From positions 124,001 through 188,000 of the forward strand of contig NZ_JBGOSE010000007.1 in the NCBI RefSeq assembly GCF_041538045.1: a DNA stretch of 64,000 nucleotides, read 5' to 3'. Under the pieces are notes generated by a model that worked only from the letters and a program-made list of their open reading frames with translations, searched no databases and was not told the origin of the DNA. Shown one piece after another: positions 9,349 through 17,376 of this stretch (position 1 is the stretch's first letter; each line of letters opens with the position of its first letter). This DNA is from Aliiglaciecola sp041538045 (GTDB lineage Bacteria > Pseudomonadota > Gammaproteobacteria > Enterobacterales > Alteromonadaceae). Made by a program: the position numbers and the translations under genes.

Positions 9349-10080
9349 TTAGCCTACCAAGTGAGTGAGTGAGTACCTATCACGGGTTTCATTCGATTTT
9401 TTTCGGACTGCTTCTAACGCTTCTGCTTCAGATATTTCAAATAATGAATTAATCAAACGATGGAAATGACCGTGCATAGCAGCTCTTGCTTCTTGCGAGT
9501 CATGATCTTTCAACGCTAGATAAATTCGTCTATGTTCTTCGAGACGATCTTGAACACTGCTACTGCAAACACTCTTATAAGCGGTGGCAATCTGAGGTTG
9601 AGATTCGCGTAACGTCCAATAATGCTGTATTGAATACAGTAAAGCGGTATTGCGTGTTGCTGTGGCAATAATTGAATGAAATTCACGGTCAGCAGTTTCT
9701 GGTTCATTACCATTTTCCATTGCTTCCAATGTCTTCTCGAGTGCTTCTAGCTCCTTTTCCGTAATTGATACGGCTGCCAGGGCTGCAGCTTCACCTTCAA
9801 CCAGTGCTCTTGCTTGAGTAAGTTCAAAGGCACTGATTTTTGGTGTTGCCTGACCTTTCAATGCACTATCGATGACATATACACCTGAACTTACTTTAAC
9901 TTCAACTCTACCTCTAACTTCTAATGCAATGATTGCTTCGCGTATAGTTGGGCGACTGACTTCAAAGTTCTCTGCTAATTCCCTTTCCGGAGGAAGGCGA
10001 CTACCCACAGGGTAGCGGCCAGCATCAATTTGAGATTCGATCTTGCTTACAATCTGCCAAAACATACGACGATTTTTCAT
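9349..10080 (-). CDS. GntR/FadR-family regulator, UxuR/ExuR-like
   Basis: This 243-residue regulator has an N-terminal winged helix (about residues 5-75, with GSRLPPERELAENFEVSRPT and EVRGRVEVKVSSGVYV, very close to UxuR/ExuR) and a C-terminal FCD ligand domain. The FCD domain keeps its metal-binding pattern: DREFH near residue 131, EHRRI near 182 and MHGHFHR near 207. FCD regulators of this group respond to hexuronates or their breakdown products. It is divergent from kdgK, a gene of the same pathway. A palindrome resembling the UxuR/ExuR box lies about 105 bp upstream, and a better one sits in front of uxuA. Confidence 0.88.
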   Translation of the reverse strand: MKNRRMFWQIVSKIESQIDAGRYPVGSRLPPERELAENFEVSRPTIREAIIALEVRGRVEVKVSSGVYVIDSALKGQATPKISAFELTQARALVEGEAAALAAVSITEKELEALEKTLEAMENGNEPETADREFHSIIATATRNTALLYSIQHYWTLRESQPQIATAYKSVCSSSVQDRLEEHRRIYLALKDHDSQEARAAMHGHFHRLINSLFEISEAEALEAVRKKSNETRDRYSLTHLVG

Positions 10081-10181
10081 TTTCTAAATTTTTCCTGAAA
10101 CAAAATTTTACAGTAAAGACCTAACTCGTTAAGTCTGCACCAAATAATCCGTGAATTATACTCGCACTTAACTTCAAAACC

Positions 10182-10197
10182 AATTTGTATACAAGGG
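10182..10197. promoter_or_regulatory. Candidate UxuR/ExuR-type operator beside the GntR gene
   Basis: The core TTGTATACAA (10185-10194) is a perfect 10-bp palindrome. With its flanks it matches the known UxuR/ExuR consensus AATTGGTATACCAATT at 11 of 16 positions. It lies 105 bp upstream of the regulator gene, so autoregulation and control of divergent kdgK are possible. The consensus is quoted from memory of the family. Confidence 0.5.
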
Positions 10198-10559
10198 TCT
10201 TGTAAAGACCCTAACTTTTTACTCTCGTCAGCGTTTAAATGCTCGTTGGTCAAACAAGTTTCGTTTTAGATTTAAATAGGCAAAACAACTGCTCCTATTA
10301 AATCTCGGTGGATAAAGGTTTTTTATTCGCTCTAGTCTACACCTTAATCTATTTACGAATCTTGTTAAGTGCTTAATTTTAAATGCATATATTAATTTTC
10401 ATACCGCACTAATTCAACAAAGGGCTAAACCTTAATTGGCTCGTGAGAGATTTTCACCAGTAAGGTGGTGAAGTCCTTTGTTTGGTTATACCTTTTTTAT
10501 ATTTTGGTTGACAATTTGAGTTGTTCAGGTAACTTGATTGCGCCCGCGTACCCTGCGGT

Positions 10560-10582
10560 GGCCACCTCGGTGGCCTATTTTT
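10560..10582 (+). terminator. Terminator-like hairpin inside the kdgK upstream region
   Basis: The stem GGCCAC/GTGGCC with a CTCG loop is followed by TATTTTT. It lies between two divergent genes, so it does not end any annotated gene on this strand. It may end a short leader or small RNA, or act as an attenuator for kdgK. Confidence 0.45.
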
Positions 10583-10806
10583 CACCTACCTAATTTTGAA
10601 ACTGTCATCCCATTTCGAAAATCTATTATATCTATAATTTACTATCGTGGTAAGATCAATTATTGTTATTGGTAATGTTACTATTTTATTTTGGTTAGTT
10701 TGTTGTTGGCGGTTTTTCCTCAATCTGGGAATCGCCAGAAGCTAGACATAAATGGCAGATCATCCTGATCTAGGTGTGGTTTTACAAACAAGAGAGCTAA
10801 ATAAAG

Positions 10807-11772
10807 ATGCAAAAAAGTACTGATTCGAACATATATTCTGCAAAACCTATTGTCATGATTGGAGAGTGTATGATGGAGCTAAGTCAATATGACCAAGACA
10901 AGTTTTATAAAAGCTTTGCTGGAGATACTTACAACAGTAGTGTTTATATGAAACGTGCTTTTGAGCATTTAGATGTCAACTTCATGAGCTGTATCGGTAG
11001 TGATGCCGTCAGCGCTCAGCTACTCGATACCTTACATCATGAAGGTTTAGATAATCGTTTTATTGAAGTTGATGCAAAACGAATCATGGGGACCTACATG
11101 GTGCAAACAGATGAGCAAGGTGAGCGTTCTTTTTTGTATTGGCGCAGTGATTCTGCAGCTAAACAGCTAATGAAAAATTTGTCAGTGGATGCAGAACAAG
11201 CATTAGAAAAGTCTCAACTTATCTTTTTTTCAGGAATTACCTTAGCGATTTTAGACGACATTGACCGTGCTAAGTTACTTCACATGCTTTGTCGTTTGCG
11301 CAACAAAGGAGTGAATATCGCCTTTGATCCAAACTATCGCCCGAGTTTATGGAAAACCCCCAAAGTCGCTAAAAGTGCCATTGGTCAAGGCTTCCAAGTC
11401 GCCAATATATTGTTACCGGGAATTGAAGATTTTGAATTGTTTGAGTTGCGTCAACCAGAACAAATAGTTAAGTTTTTACGTACTTGTGGTTTTGATGAGT
11501 TGATTATTAAAGATGGCTCAAAAAGTATTTTAGGTTATTCCAAAGATGTTTCGTATGAAGTGCAAGTGGCCCCAAATCCCAAGGTAGTCGATACCACTTC
11601 TGCTGGAGATGCGTTTGCGGGTGTGTACCTTGGCGCTAGAATTGCGGGATTCGATATTAAAAGGGCAATTGAACAAGCCGCCGCGGTAGCCAAAGAAGTG
11701 ACTAATCACCGAGGTGCAATCATGCCTCATGAAAAGTTTAAATGCTTTTGGAATGAATACAAAGCTGCGTAA
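10807..11772 (+). CDS. kdgK: 2-keto-3-deoxygluconate kinase (PfkB family)
   Basis: This 321-residue cytoplasmic kinase phosphorylates 2-keto-3-deoxygluconate (KDG) to KDPG, the step before KDPG aldolase. It has the PfkB fold and aligns with known KdgK: MIGECMMELS at the start, FAGDTYNSSVY near residue 38, the sugar-contact segment around YWRSDSAAK (111-119), FDPNYRPSLW near 173, and the second PfkB signature DTTSAGDAFAG with catalytic Asp268. It is divergent from a UxuR/ExuR-like regulator and uses the product of uxuA, which lies 35 kb away in this window. The downstream gene starts 91 bp later after a strong inverted repeat, so co-transcription is uncertain. Confidence 0.92.
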   Translation: MQKSTDSNIYSAKPIVMIGECMMELSQYDQDKFYKSFAGDTYNSSVYMKRAFEHLDVNFMSCIGSDAVSAQLLDTLHHEGLDNRFIEVDAKRIMGTYMVQTDEQGERSFLYWRSDSAAKQLMKNLSVDAEQALEKSQLIFFSGITLAILDDIDRAKLLHMLCRLRNKGVNIAFDPNYRPSLWKTPKVAKSAIGQGFQVANILLPGIEDFELFELRQPEQIVKFLRTCGFDELIIKDGSKSILGYSKDVSYEVQVAPNPKVVDTTSAGDAFAGVYLGARIAGFDIKRAIEQAAAVAKEVTNHRGAIMPHEKFKCFWNEYKAA

Positions 11773-11799
11773 TACTGGTTATCAGACGTAGGTTTACCT

Positions 11800-11854
11800 T
11801 GCATTTAACCAAATTGGAGTAGACTATTCATTTATATGGATTTGGTTAAATGCA
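11800..11854. repeat. 15-bp perfect inverted repeat between kdgK and an unknown gene
   Basis: TGCATTTAACCAAAT at 11800-11814 is matched exactly by its reverse complement at 11840-11854, with a 25-nt spacer. The right arm ends 9 bp before the next start codon, so a hairpin would overlap the ribosome-binding region. No T-run follows, so it is not a typical terminator. It could be an operator pair or an RNA element controlling translation. Confidence 0.7.
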
Positions 11855-11863
11855 CTAGGAAAA

Positions 11864-12514
11864 ATGCCTCCAACGTCTAACATCAAAAATGGTCAAGATT
11901 TAGTTTTACGTGACATTAATCGTCTTAAACAAAAAATCACCTTTAATAATGTCCCTCCGTTTTACCACGCAGTGTCTACTTCTTTGGGTCTTGCAGAGGG
12001 GATGTTTCGGTATGGCTTTGAAAACTCCCTTGATGGTTTATTAGATCAGTCTAATTGGAATGCCACAACTCTTGAGGCTAAGAAAGGGCCATTTGATTCC
12101 ATTGAGTTTACTCATGGGCCCAGATTATCAATTTATAAGGTATTTACCCATAGAGGTTTCGAAGTTCATTGTATCCCTTGGATGAAAAATCAGGAAATTG
12201 ACAGAGAAGTAATAAATCATCCTGATATGGAATTTAAGCGCTGGGTCCCCAGCTCCATGAAAGTTCTGTTTCGTATAGCGCAATTACATACTTTTATACA
12301 AAGCTATTTTGATATCGGTGATGAAGCAGACTTAGAGTTAATCAAATATGCTCATAATATTAGCGAGGATTTTATTGATGATCTTCATAAAAAGTTAAAT
12401 GTAGTTAAGGTACACGGCATCTCAATCCGCTCTCTTTTTGATGTGATGGAGAAAAAGCATAAAGCGGGTGAAGACTTTTATCTGCCTAAAGTGTATGACT
12501 TCAGTGACCAATAA
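11864..12514 (+). CDS. Unknown 216-residue cytoplasmic protein
   Basis: I do not recognise this protein. It has no signal peptide and no membrane segment, and is mixed alpha/beta by composition. Visible features are a central patch rich in aromatic residues and histidine (FTHGPRLSIYKVFTHRGFEVHCIP, near residue 87), and an acidic helical C-terminal third (YFDIGDEADLELIKYAHNISEDF). It lies 91 bp after kdgK on the same strand and directly behind a 15-bp inverted repeat that ends just before its start. Codon use looks like its neighbours. It may belong to the kdgK transcript, but nothing in the sequence ties it to sugar metabolism. Confidence 0.7.
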   Translation: MPPTSNIKNGQDLVLRDINRLKQKITFNNVPPFYHAVSTSLGLAEGMFRYGFENSLDGLLDQSNWNATTLEAKKGPFDSIEFTHGPRLSIYKVFTHRGFEVHCIPWMKNQEIDREVINHPDMEFKRWVPSSMKVLFRIAQLHTFIQSYFDIGDEADLELIKYAHNISEDFIDDLHKKLNVVKVHGISIRSLFDVMEKKHKAGEDFYLPKVYDFSDQ

Positions 12515-12623
12515 AATCCTTTTAGAGTAAATTGATCAACTTGAAATAGCTGTAGGGGACGAAGTCAGCCCCCAAGTAACCCCTTATGTTTAGTGTCTTA
12601 ATGATCAAAGCAGTTCATTTAAT

Positions 12624-12935
12624 ATGGCGGATCTTAATACCGACAGTACGCAACAAAGACGTCCACCACCGCCGCCGCAAGGGGCAGTGCCTCCGGGTCT
12701 TGAGTCATCGGTTGCGTCTTTGTCATCAGATCAGCAAGAGCAAGTTAGTTCCATGCTAAGTTCGTTAACGAAAGATCAGCATGATGAACTAAAAGCATTT
12801 ATGGATAGCAATAAGTCTCAAGCCAGCACACTAAGTGATGAAGAAAAAGGAAGTCAGTTTCTAAACGCTTTGTCTGAAATTAGTGGACAAAAGTCCACTA
12901 CGGATAGTTTGCAAACGGTAGATACCTACGCTTAA
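12624..12935 (+). CDS. Small unknown protein with a proline run, 103 residues
   Basis: The protein opens with a short polar stretch, a five-proline run (RRPPPPPQGAVPPG, residues 12-25) and then an acidic, Ser/Gln-rich helical region (SDQQEQVSSMLSSLTKDQHD). It has no signal peptide, membrane segment or cysteine. The gene follows the unknown 216-residue gene after about 110 bp and precedes the tRNA-Leu promoter region. I do not recognise the family. Lack of antisense competition and even codon use favour a real gene, but support is moderate. Confidence 0.55.
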   Translation: MADLNTDSTQQRRPPPPPQGAVPPGLESSVASLSSDQQEQVSSMLSSLTKDQHDELKAFMDSNKSQASTLSDEEKGSQFLNALSEISGQKSTTDSLQTVDTYA

Positions 12936-12960
12936 TGATTAAAAGTTGGCACCACGAACA

Positions 12961-13001
12961 CATCAAATGGTAGATAATGCTTATTTTATCGACATTTGAT
13001 G
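12961..13001. repeat. 9-bp inverted repeat downstream of the small gene
   Basis: CATCAAATG at 12961-12969 and CATTTGATG at 12993-13001 are exact reverse complements with a 23-nt spacer. They lie just after the small 103-residue gene and before the tRNA promoter. A weak terminator or regulatory hairpin is possible; no T-run follows. Confidence 0.45.
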
Positions 13002-13021
13002 AGGTTCATTGCATAAAATAC

Positions 13022-13049
13022 TTGCAAGCAGAAAATGCGAAGATATAAT
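13022..13049 (+). promoter_or_regulatory. Sigma70-type promoter for tRNA-Leu
   Basis: A -35 box TTGCAA (13022-13027) and a consensus -10 box TATAAT (13044-13049) are separated by 16 bp. A GC-rich discriminator (GCGTGCC) follows, as is usual for stable-RNA promoters. The tRNA begins about 64 bp after the -10. Confidence 0.75.
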
Positions 13050-13112
13050 GCGTGCCACTCGTTTGCACAGCGAGTATACCAAACGCTTAGTCAAATTGAT
13101 TAAACGTACGTT

Positions 13113-13199
13113 GCCAGAGTGGCGGAATTGGTAGACGCAGCGGATTCAAAATCCGCCGCCAGTAATGGTGTGCCGGTTCAAGTCCGGCCTCTGGTACCA
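13113..13199 (+). tRNA. tRNA-Leu (anticodon CAA), CCA encoded
   Basis: The 87-nt gene folds as a class II tRNA. The acceptor GCCAGAG pairs with CTCTGGT (first pair G-U). The anticodon stem GCGGAT/ATCCGC carries the loop with anticodon CAA. A long variable arm and a GGTTCAAGTCC T-loop follow, then discriminator A and an encoded CCA. It reads UUG codons. A consensus promoter lies upstream and an intrinsic terminator follows at once. Repeated accessory DNA starts about 80 bp beyond the tRNA. Confidence 0.97.
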
Positions 13200-13204
13200 A
13201 ACTT

Positions 13205-13227
13205 AACCTGCTTATTAGCAGGTTTTG
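13205..13227 (+). terminator. Intrinsic terminator of tRNA-Leu
   Basis: The stem AACCTGC/GCAGGTT with a TTATTA loop is followed by a short T tract, 6 bp after the tRNA CCA end. Confidence 0.85.
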
Positions 13228-13280
13228 TCGTATCTGGACCATAGTAAATTTAGCTCGCCGGACTACGGGTGGTTTTGTTT

Positions 13281-13520
13281 CTTCGAGGTTGGATAATACA
13301 AAACCTAGGTTGAACCCGTCCATGGTGACGCACCCAGCCACGCCATCCATGGCGTGTCGTGCGGCTGGACGCAACTGCGTTGCTAAAGAAACCAGCCTTA
13401 CCCTCTTGTACCAAACATTAAACCAACTTTTTAGTTGGTTTTTTTGTGCCTGAAATTTGATGTTGTAAGGTTAATGAAGAGCCCACTTTTGTAGGCGGGT
13501 GCTTTAACCCTGCGGTTGTT
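13281..13520. repeat. Left copy of a ~240-bp direct repeat flanking the HPP/norR module
   Basis: This block matches 17377-17614. The last 113 bp (13408-13520), starting at GTACCAAACATTAAACC and holding the hairpin AACCAACTTTTTAGTTGG plus T-run, differ from the other copy at about two positions and align without gaps (offset 4094). The first 55 bp are about 80% alike. The middle, about 70 bp, is different in each copy: here it holds a palindrome ACGCCAT-CC-ATGGCGT (13340-13355). The GTACCAAAC start resembles the tRNA-Leu 3' end (GGTACCAAAC at 13194), so an ancestral tRNA tail plus terminator may have been duplicated. The one reading frame crossing this block is a chance ORF. Confidence 0.85.
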
Positions 13521-13610
13521 TTTGGTGCCATGGCCTGAAGGCCATGCTACAGGTGGGGTTGTTTTTTGGTATCCATGGCCTAAAGGCCATGCTATAGCTG
13601 AATACATATT
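13490..13610. repeat. REP-like palindrome cluster, 2 copies
   Basis: Two copies of the 18-bp palindrome CATGGCCTRAAGGCCATG lie at 13529-13546 and 13574-13591. Each is preceded by a GTAGGCGGGTGCTTTA-type and GCGGTTGTTT segment and followed by GCTAYAG. The same unit recurs in clusters at 17.6, 21.5 and 28.7 kb. Confidence 0.85.
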
Positions 13611-13640
13611 TTCGAGGTTGGATAATACAAAACCTAAGTT
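13611..13640. repeat. 30-bp direct repeat at the left edge of the module
   Basis: The segment starting TTCGAGGTTGGATAATACAA repeats 13282-13311 with one difference. A weaker copy starts at 17378. It overlaps the last codons of the DUF488 gene, so the module boundary lies almost exactly at this gene's 3' end. Confidence 0.7.
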
Positions 13641-13984
13641 TTCAGTCTATTAATATACTCACGTAAAACCCTTGCATGGGTGTATCTCGCATTTTTTGAA
13701 GCATACAAAAGAATTATTTCGGTGTTATCTACAACCTTCAACTTTTCTTTGATTAATGCTTTTTTTTCGCTTAGCTGATGTAAATATTTTTTTCTGAAAT
13801 CGGACCATCTTTTTGAATCATGATTAAACCACTTTCTCAGATCATTATCAGGAGCAATATCTTTCCACCAGTCATCAAGGGCAGCTCCACTTTTTGAAAT
13901 CCCTCTGGGCCATAGTTTGTCAATCAGAACTCGATACCCTTTCGGGCTATGACTATCGTAGATCCTGTGAATTTTAATATTCAT
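13634..13984 (-). CDS. DUF488 family protein (YeaO-like)
   Basis: This 116-residue cytoplasmic protein fits the short YeaO-type DUF488 family: IHRIYDSHSP at the start, the signature LIDKLWPRGISK near residue 25, a conserved W-(hydrophobic) helix (WWKDIAPDNDLRKWF), and a C-terminal LLYASKNARYTHARVL element. The biochemical role is unknown. It sits 21 nt downstream of the HPP gene on the same strand and is probably co-transcribed. Its last codons fall inside a direct repeat, so the module edge lies here. Confidence 0.85.
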   Translation of the reverse strand: MNIKIHRIYDSHSPKGYRVLIDKLWPRGISKSGAALDDWWKDIAPDNDLRKWFNHDSKRWSDFRKKYLHQLSEKKALIKEKLKVVDNTEIILLYASKNARYTHARVLREYINRLKT

Positions 13985-14005
13985 AAATTACTGCTCACAA
14001 ACGCA

Positions 14006-14983
14006 TCAGGTTTGACGATCCCAAAATCCATTTTTCTTATAAACTTCAAATCTAGCCCAGCCTAGGAATTCATTTAAATAGCATTCCCCTTGCGTGCCTT
14101 GATCAGCGCCGGCAACAATCAGGTAGCGGACACTTTGCTTTGCACGCTTTGAATTGTAAATATCCTTGATGTACCTAATTTCCCATTCGTTTCCAAGCTG
14201 CCCATTACTATAATAGCTGGCACTTTTCACCGATTCAGGGTGTTCAGTGCCTTTCTCTGCATTAATTTTTGCCAGCTCAAATAATTCAATCCAGCTTTCG
14301 TCGGTTAAATCTATATATGAGTCATGCTGATTCACCGCTGCGATGAAATCCTCCAGAGTTATTTCTGATCCTCTCTGGCTAGGTGAAATACGTGACAGCG
14401 TGTTGCCTAAATGGAAAAAGTGAGCAGGATAGCGACGCCATTTGAATGGGAAATTGAGTGCGAATGCGAAAGCAACCATTACAATTGCACTGAATAGTAC
14501 GGGAAAGAGAGCATAGTAGTAGCCGAGGGTTTGAACTGCGTCGCCTCCTAGTACGGCAGTTAATGCGGTCGCTCCACCTGGAGGGTGTATGCAGCGGAGA
14601 AAATGCATAAATAATATCGACCCACCTACTGCGATACTTGCTGAAACCAACGGAACACCAATATTTTGGCTGCAAAAAATGCCAAAAACAGCGCTGATAA
14701 AATTGCCACCAATGACCGGCCATGGCTGCGATAACGCACCGTGCGGTACGCAAAACAGAAGAACGGCTGTTGCTGCAATGGGTATGAGCATAAAGCTATC
14801 GGCGAAAATGGACGCGCTGTCGGTGATATCTGAACGGGTCAACTCAAAGCCAGCCATATATATCAAACCGATACCCAGCATACCGGTTGCACCTGAAACC
14901 ATTTTTTCTTTGAGCGATGCTGCCCCGCGGCCTAATCCTAAGAAAAGCCGCAATTCGTTAAGGAAGGTGATCATTGTTTGCAC
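14006..14983 (-). CDS. HPP family membrane protein with a soluble C-terminal extension
   Basis: The first ~175 residues form four hydrophobic segments with the family signature CIHPPGGATALTAVLGG near residue 130. HPP proteins are integral membrane proteins; some plant chloroplast members have been linked to nitrite transport. The remaining ~150 residues are soluble and end in a small domain (WEIRYIKDIYNSKRAKQSV...), which I do not recognise. A divergent LysR regulator begins 114 bp upstream and is the likely controller. Remnants of the NO-detoxification genes hmp and norR lie on the other side of that regulator, so a nitrogen-oxide theme is possible. That link is inference. Confidence 0.85.
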   Translation of the reverse strand: MQTMITFLNELRLFLGLGRGAASLKEKMVSGATGMLGIGLIYMAGFELTRSDITDSASIFADSFMLIPIAATAVLLFCVPHGALSQPWPVIGGNFISAVFGIFCSQNIGVPLVSASIAVGGSILFMHFLRCIHPPGGATALTAVLGGDAVQTLGYYYALFPVLFSAIVMVAFAFALNFPFKWRRYPAHFFHLGNTLSRISPSQRGSEITLEDFIAAVNQHDSYIDLTDESWIELFELAKINAEKGTEHPESVKSASYYSNGQLGNEWEIRYIKDIYNSKRAKQSVRYLIVAGADQGTQGECYLNEFLGWARFEVYKKNGFWDRQT

Positions 14984-15096
14984 AAGTCAGTGCCTTTGAG
15001 ATTTATACTGTTTTAAATGTAAAGGATACCAAAGGTCAGATTTCATATATAATGAATATTAATACACTTTGATATTGAAATTATTGATATAAAACT

Positions 15097-15933
15097 ATGG
15101 ATATAGGCCTTGCACGCACTTTTATTACCGTTGCTCAAACAGGAAGCTTTGTTGCTGCTGCTAACCAATTACATGTTTCACAAACAACGATTACTGCGCG
15201 AATAAAAAACCTCGAGCGCCAGGTGCAATGCACGCTGTTAACGAGAAATAAAAGCGGGGCGCACCTGAGCGAAAGCGGGAGACGTTTATTACCCTATGCG
15301 CATCAATTGGTTCAGACATGGGAGTCTGCGGTCAGAGATTTACCGGTGCCTCAAGAATCAACGCAGACCATCACAATTGGCTGTGAACAAAGTCTGTGGA
15401 ACCCGCTGCTTTCGGAATGGGTTGGGAGCATAAGGCAGGCAAATAAGCTTGTGGCAGTAAGAGTAGTAATCAGCGATTACACTATGCTGAACAGAGACAC
15501 CAAAGCAGGTCTCATTGATATTGCAATAGTTCATCTACCTGTTTACTCTAACAGTCTCGGTATTGAGCATCTTGTTGACGAAAAGCTCATCTTGGTTGGC
15601 ACGTCAACCGATGCAAATTATGTGTATGTCGACTGGGGAGATGATTTTAAAAGGCAGCACAATCTTGCATTTCCCGAGTTGATTGAAAATCACACTTATT
15701 TCAATTACGGTCCGGCTGCACTTCAATACATTATCAAAGAAGGCGGGCGTGGCTATTTCCGCACACGTGTAATCAATCGATACCTCAAAAGCGCGTTATT
15801 AAAAAAAATAGATAGCGCGCCAGAGTTTTCATATCCGGTTTACCTGATTTATCGTAAACCGGTCATTGAAAACATTGAAGATTACATTAACCCGCTAAAA
15901 GAACTTGCTGTACGAACAAATAATTGGTTCTGA
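15097..15933 (+). CDS. LysR family transcriptional regulator
   Basis: This 278-residue protein has a typical N-terminal LysR helix-turn-helix (MDIGLARTFITVAQTGSFVAA, then QLHVSQTTITARIKNLE, residues 1-60) and a periplasmic-binding-like effector domain. It is slightly shorter than the usual ~300 residues. It is divergent from the HPP gene across a 114-bp AT-rich gap, the usual arrangement for a LysR regulator and its target. The effector cannot be inferred. Its 3' end lies 35 bp from the hmp remnant. Confidence 0.92.
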   Translation: MDIGLARTFITVAQTGSFVAAANQLHVSQTTITARIKNLERQVQCTLLTRNKSGAHLSESGRRLLPYAHQLVQTWESAVRDLPVPQESTQTITIGCEQSLWNPLLSEWVGSIRQANKLVAVRVVISDYTMLNRDTKAGLIDIAIVHLPVYSNSLGIEHLVDEKLILVGTSTDANYVYVDWGDDFKRQHNLAFPELIENHTYFNYGPAALQYIIKEGGRGYFRTRVINRYLKSALLKKIDSAPEFSYPVYLIYRKPVIENIEDYINPLKELAVRTNNWF

Positions 15934-15968
15934 TGTTTTAACAAACGGCTAGATAGCGGAACACCGAT

Positions 15969-16129
15969 TTAAAGATCGGCATGTGGGCCAAATACTTCGT
16001 AATATATGTGATCTTCAGCAACGCCAAGAGTTAAAAGTTGTTGTTTGATAAACCTCATAAAACCGCCTAGCCCGCAAATATAAAAATAGCCGGAATCAAT
16101 AGGAAGCGTGTCCGATACGGCGTCAAGAT
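15969..16129 (-). pseudogene. hmp: Flavohemoprotein Hmp, C-terminal fragment (about 53 codons)
   Basis: The reverse strand encodes the end of a nitric oxide dioxygenase: LPIDSGYFYICGLGGFMRFI, then LLTLGVAEDHIYYEVFGPH and a stop. This matches the NAD-binding tail of Hmp (YFLCGPxGFM ... LGVxxxxIHYExFGPH). The CGP motif is already altered to CGL. About 350 upstream residues (globin, FAD domain and most of the NAD domain) are missing. At about 16129 the sequence passes directly into norR on the opposite strand. The open frame continues to 16280 only as antisense of norR, so no Hmp can be made. Confidence 0.85.
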
Positions 16130-17307
16130 TCATCGACCCCGGTGCCTTTGAAGAAATTTCTGATAAAACGCTGGAAATCTTAGCCGCACTTTCTGCGGCA
16201 ACACTTAAAACAGGGCTTGAATTTGATTCGCTGACAAATGCCGCTCTACATGCTGAAAAAGTGGTGAGCGAGCTAATCATGGAGGCTTTCCTGCGAGATG
16301 GTGGGGAGCTTATAGGGCAAAGCGATGCAATGCGAAGTCTTAAATCGGATATCCAGCTTGTCGCAATATCCGATTATACCGCGTTGGTTTTAGGTGAAAC
16401 CGGGGTGGGTAAAGAGTTGGTTGCAAGAACAATTCATCAGCATTCGAAGCGTAAACGGATGCCGCTGGTACATGTTAATTGTGCTGCATTGCCTGAATCT
16501 TTGGCTGAATCTGAGCTTTTTGGGCATGTTAAAGGAGCGTTCACCGGTGCTGAGAAAGAGAGGCCAGGAAAGTTTATGCTCGCCAACGGCGGTACACTAT
16601 TTCTCGATGAAATAGGCGAACTTCCGTTAAATGTGCAAAGCAAGCTACTGAGAGTATTACAAAATGGCGAAGTTCAGGCTCTTGGAAGCGACCAAATCAA
16701 TCGTGTGAATGTAAGGATTATTGCGGCGACCAATCGAAATCTAGCTAGCGAAATAGAAAACGGTAATTTTCGATCGGATTTGTATCATCGTCTGTCTATT
16801 TATCCGATCATAGTTCCACCTTTGCGGGATCGAAAGGGTGATGTTGCTTTGTTAGCAAACTTTTTCCTTGAACGAACATGTATTAGGTTAGGTCTCAGGC
16901 AACTTGTGCTTTCCCGGATGGCACTAAACGTTCTGCAAAACTATCATTGGCCGGGAAATGTGCGTGAACTAGAGCATGTCATTAACAGAGCTGGCTTGCT
17001 GGCAAAGCGGGAGTATAGAAGCTCAGAGGTAGTAACAATAGATTTAGAATATTTCGATTTACCAAGCATGCCTAAACAAAGTGCATTAGATGCGTGTAAC
17101 AAGCGAGAAAAAAAATTAACTCACCACAGCAATGTTAATTTGCGTCAAGCAACAGATGATTTTCAAAGGGATATTATCACTGATGTGTTGATACATAGCG
17201 ATCTCAACTGGAGCGCCGCTGCAAAAAAATTGGGAGTGGACCGTGCAAATCTGGTAAGACTATCGAAACGATTGCATTTGAAAGTAGAGAAAAAAGTCGT
17301 CAGATAA
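16108..17307 (+). pseudogene. norR: NorR/FhpR-type sigma54 activator lacking most of its GAF domain
   Basis: The open frame gives 399 residues against about 505 in NorR. Homology starts at residue 8 (FIDPGAFEEIS), which corresponds to the end of the NO-sensing GAF domain; the first seven residues are antisense of the hmp fragment. The AAA+ domain is intact: Walker A GETGVGKE (96-103), GAFTGA sigma54-contact loop (143-148), Walker B TLFLDE (163-168), and WPGNVRELEH. A Fis-type helix-turn-helix ends the protein (AAAKKLGVDRANLVRL). Without the NO-sensing domain and its own promoter it is probably a relic, although a constitutive activator is conceivable because the GAF domain normally represses the ATPase. 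Confidence 0.82.
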
Positions 17308-17376
17308 TTGTTTGAGAATAAAATTTTTCAGTTTCATCCTACGAAGTCTTGGACTTGTTCTAAACGTGGGTTATAT

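Larger units (their letters stand above)
10081..10806. other. Long divergent regulatory region between the GntR gene and kdgK
   Basis: These 726 bp hold no convincing gene. They contain an operator-like palindrome (10182-10197), a 7-bp inverted repeat GGGTCTT-gta-AAGACCC (10195-10211), a hairpin TTCACCA-gtaagg-TGGTGAA (10453-10472), and a terminator-like hairpin (10560-10582). The kdgK start is more than 220 bp beyond the last, so a long leader or a small transcript in this gap is possible. A candidate -35 (TTGACA at 10508) has no good -10 partner. Confidence 0.5.

Noticed and set aside
10453..10472. Riboswitch upstream of kdgK
   Set aside because: The hairpin TTCACCA/TGGTGAA recalls part of an FMN element, but the other conserved helices are absent and kdgK is not a riboflavin gene.
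13087..13374. Minus-strand 95-codon frame over the tRNA-Leu
   Set aside because: It lies antisense to the tRNA and its terminator; no ribosome-binding site, no family.
15969..16280. The 103-codon minus-strand frame as an intact gene
   Set aside because: Only the last ~53 codons resemble Hmp; the first half is antisense to norR.
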